A DNA stretch of 6,220 nt from Candidatus Hydrogenedentota bacterium. GTDB taxonomy: Bacteria; Hydrogenedentota; Hydrogenedentia; Hydrogenedentales; CAITNO01. The position numbers and the translations under genes are program-made. The stretch spans positions 1 through 6,220 of the forward strand of contig JAKPUV010000435.1 of assembly GCA_029554925.1 (NCBI GenBank), read 5' to 3'. The notes under the pieces were generated by a model. It was not told the origin of the DNA. It saw only the letters and a list, made by a program, of their open reading frames with translations, and made no database searches. Shown here piece by piece: positions 4,475 to 6,220 of the stretch (positions are counted from its first letter, which is position 1; each line of letters opens with the position of its first letter).

Positions 4475-6220
4475 CTAGTGGGGGGACGGCGGCAAGTCAA
4501 CCGCTTCTTTTTCCCCCGTTTCCGGGGGCAGGGGCAGCAGGAGCTGGACCGTGGTGCCCAGCCCTTCCCCGCTGTGCACGCGCAGGGCGCCCTGATGGCC
4601 CCGGACAATCCCCAGCACGGCGGAGAGTCCGAGCCCGCGCCCCATGAATTTGGTGGAAAAGAAGGGCTCAAAGATGTGGTCCAGCCCGTCGGGGGACATG
4701 CCCTTTCCGGTGTCCGACACCTCGACCCACGCGTAGGCGGTGCCCGGACGGGGCGGGGCCACCCACAGGCCGGGGGCGCCGCGGCCCCGGAACACCAGGG
4801 TGCCCGTGCCCACGGACACCACACCGGCGCCGGCCAGCGCCTCCGAGGCGTTGAGGAGCAGGCTGACAACAGCCTGCCGCATCTGGGCGGGGTCCCCCCG
4901 CGCGGGCGCCGGCGCGGGCGACAGGCGGAGCCGCAGGTGGATATCCGGCGGAAGCTCCTTCTCCACCATGCCCGCGGCCTCGCGGGCCACCAGGTTCAGG
5001 TCCAGCGGATCCGCGGCGAAGCTGCCCTTGCCGGCGTAGGTGAGCATCTGGCGGCAGAGGACGGCGGCCTTGCGGGCGGCCGCCGCGATTTCCTGAAGCG
5101 ACTTGTGCGCCGGGTTCCCGTCGGGCACGTCCAGCAGGGCGAGGTCAACGTTGCCGATGATCGCCATGAGGAGGTTATTAAAGTCATGGGCGACCCCCCC
5201 GGCGAAGAGGGAAAGGCTCTCCAGCCGCCTTGCCTCGCGCATGCGCGCGTCCAGCAGGCGCTTGCGCTCCTCCGCGGCCACCACCTCCGTGATGTCCTCC
5301 AGCGTGAAGACGGCGCCCTCCGCGCCGGGCAGGCGCAGCGGCGCGCCGTTGAGCGAGAGGATGCGCTCCCCGGCCCGGCCTGCGGCGGCCCGGCAGCGCC
5401 GGTTCATGAACGGCTCCCCCTCCGTGACCACCCCGCGGACCGTCTCCGCGAAGTCCCCGCCGTCCTCCATGCGCAGGCGCGCGCCCAGCTCCTCCAGAAG
5501 CGTGCCTTCGAGATCCTCCGGCGCGGCGCCGAGAAGCTCGGCCGCGCGCCCGTTGGAGAAGACCACCACCCCCGGGGCGTCGGCCGCGAGGATGCCCACC
5601 GGGCTGGTGCCCGCGACCCCCGCCAGCAGCTCCTGCTGGCGGGCCAGCGCCTGTTCGGCGTGGTGCCGCGCCGTGACATCGCGCAGGATGCACAGCCGCG
5701 CGGGCGTTTCCGGGTGGTCCATGGCGATGTCCGTCGCCTCCGCGAACACCTCGCCGCCGTCGGGGCCGCGGATGGCCAGGGCCGCCGGCACGGTTTCGGT
5801 TCCCGCCACGGCCGCCTCGCCCCCCGGCACCAGCCGGGAAAACCGCACCCCCTCCAGGGCCGAGGGGGCCTCCCGGTGGAAAAGCCGGGCCGCCGCCGCG
5901 TTGGCGAAGAGGACGCGCCCCCGCGCGTGCATCAGCATGGCGTCCGGCGCGGATTCGATGAGCGCCCGGTGCTTGCGCTCGCTGGCCTCCAGTTCCGCGG
6001 TCCGCGCCGCGACCCGCGCGCGCAGGGTGGCGATCCAGACGAAGGAGGCGAACAGAACCAGGCCGATGAGCGCTGCCGCGGCGAAGAGCTTGGCCAGGTG
6101 CCTCTGAAGAAAGGTGCGGTCGCGCACCCCCAGCCACTTCTCGTAGATGTCCCGGTATTCCCCCGTGGCCTTGAGGATGCGCAAACCCTCGTTGATCCGC
6201 CCCAGCAGGTCGGCGCGGCC
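4475..6220 (-). CDS. Membrane sensor histidine kinase (solute-binding sensor, PAS, PAS, kinase core), 5' end cut by window edge
   Basis: 581 codons are visible and the N terminus lies beyond the right edge. Residues 1-32 (GRINEGLRILKATGEYRDIY, then EKWLG) match the end of a family-3 periplasmic solute-binding domain (SBP_bac_3), used here as an outside sensor. One membrane segment follows at about 45-66, then a short coiled linker. Two PAS-like regions lie at about 80-182 and 195-312. The phosphoacceptor box GGVAHDFNNLL has His345. The ATP-binding domain shows the N box (SLLLNASEA, Asn457), DTGKGM (Asp503), the F box (IFEPFFSTK) and GRGLGL at 527-532. No receiver domain follows, so a separate response regulator must exist, and it is not in view. 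The H box is of the NtrB/FixL-like type. The first Asn of the N box is Ser453, a mild deviation. A TTG at 6184 is not the real start, because the coding match continues upstream. Confidence 0.92.
   Translation of the reverse strand, partial: GRADLLGRINEGLRILKATGEYRDIYEKWLGVRDRTFLQRHLAKLFAAAALIGLVLFASFVWIATLRARVAARTAELEASERKHRALIESAPDAMLMHARGRVLFANAAAARLFHREAPSALEGVRFSRLVPGGEAAVAGTETVPAALAIRGPDGGEVFAEATDIAMDHPETPARLCILRDVTARHHAEQALARQQELLAGVAGTSPVGILAADAPGVVVFSNGRAAELLGAAPEDLEGTLLEELGARLRMEDGGDFAETVRGVVTEGEPFMNRRCRAAAGRAGERILSLNGAPLRLPGAEGAVFTLEDITEVVAAEERKRLLDARMREARRLESLSLFAGGVAHDFNNLLMAIIGNVDLALLDVPDGNPAHKSLQEIAAAARKAAVLCRQMLTYAGKGSFAADPLDLNLVAREAAGMVEKELPPDIHLRLRLSPAPAPARGDPAQMRQAVVSLLLNASEALAGAGVVSVGTGTLVFRGRGAPGLWVAPPRPGTAYAWVEVSDTGKGMSPDGLDHIFEPFFSTKFMGRGLGLSAVLGIVRGHQGALRVHSGEGLGTTVQLLLPLPPETGEKEAVDLPPSPH

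Noticed and set aside
6182..6184. TTG start for the histidine kinase
   Set aside because: The solute-binding-domain match continues upstream in frame to the window edge, so the gene is cut rather than started here.

Overview
This is a GC-rich bacterial chromosomal window holding six protein-coding genes, two of them cut by the window edges, and no RNA gene, mobile element or CRISPR array that I can see. The cell-wall gene murA, secG, an exported protein with a type I signal peptide, and a periplasmic-sensor kinase point to a bacterium, probably a diderm. Alanine/proline-rich tails and SH3-like exported proteins of this style occur in GC-rich phyla such as Planctomycetota, Hydrogenedentota and Deltaproteobacteria. 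I cannot place the phylum from this sequence alone.

Left part, minus strand, read right to left: tpiA (triosephosphate isomerase, GTG start at 2770) is followed after 49 bases by secG (a Sec translocon subunit with a long Ala/Pro tail). A hairpin with a U-rich tail lies just beyond secG. Then comes murA (UDP-GlcNAc enolpyruvyl transferase), complete at its N terminus but lacking roughly its last ten residues at the left edge. tpiA and secG look like one transcription unit. murA probably has its own start of transcription after the terminator.

Middle: a 397-base non-coding stretch (2771-3167) separates tpiA from a divergent plus-strand gene. That gene encodes a 150-residue protein with a four-cysteine zinc ribbon, a lysine-rich linker and an extremely acidic tail. 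The stretch carries a very good sigma70-type promoter for the acidic-tail gene, a weaker candidate for tpiA, and perfect inverted repeats overlapping each of them.

Right part, minus strand: a membrane sensor histidine kinase enters from the right edge. It shows the end of a solute-binding sensor domain, one membrane segment, two PAS-like regions and a kinase core. It is followed after 30 bases by an exported protein that has an SH3-like segment and a C-terminal domain resembling the short N-terminal (STN) domain of secretins and TonB receptors. This pair converges on the acidic-tail gene, and a 14-bp perfect hairpin sits between them.

The housekeeping genes are ordinary. The acidic-tail zinc-ribbon protein, the kinase-linked STN-like protein and the dyads in the divergent promoter region deserve a second look. 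I see no clear evidence of an entirely new multi-gene system here.
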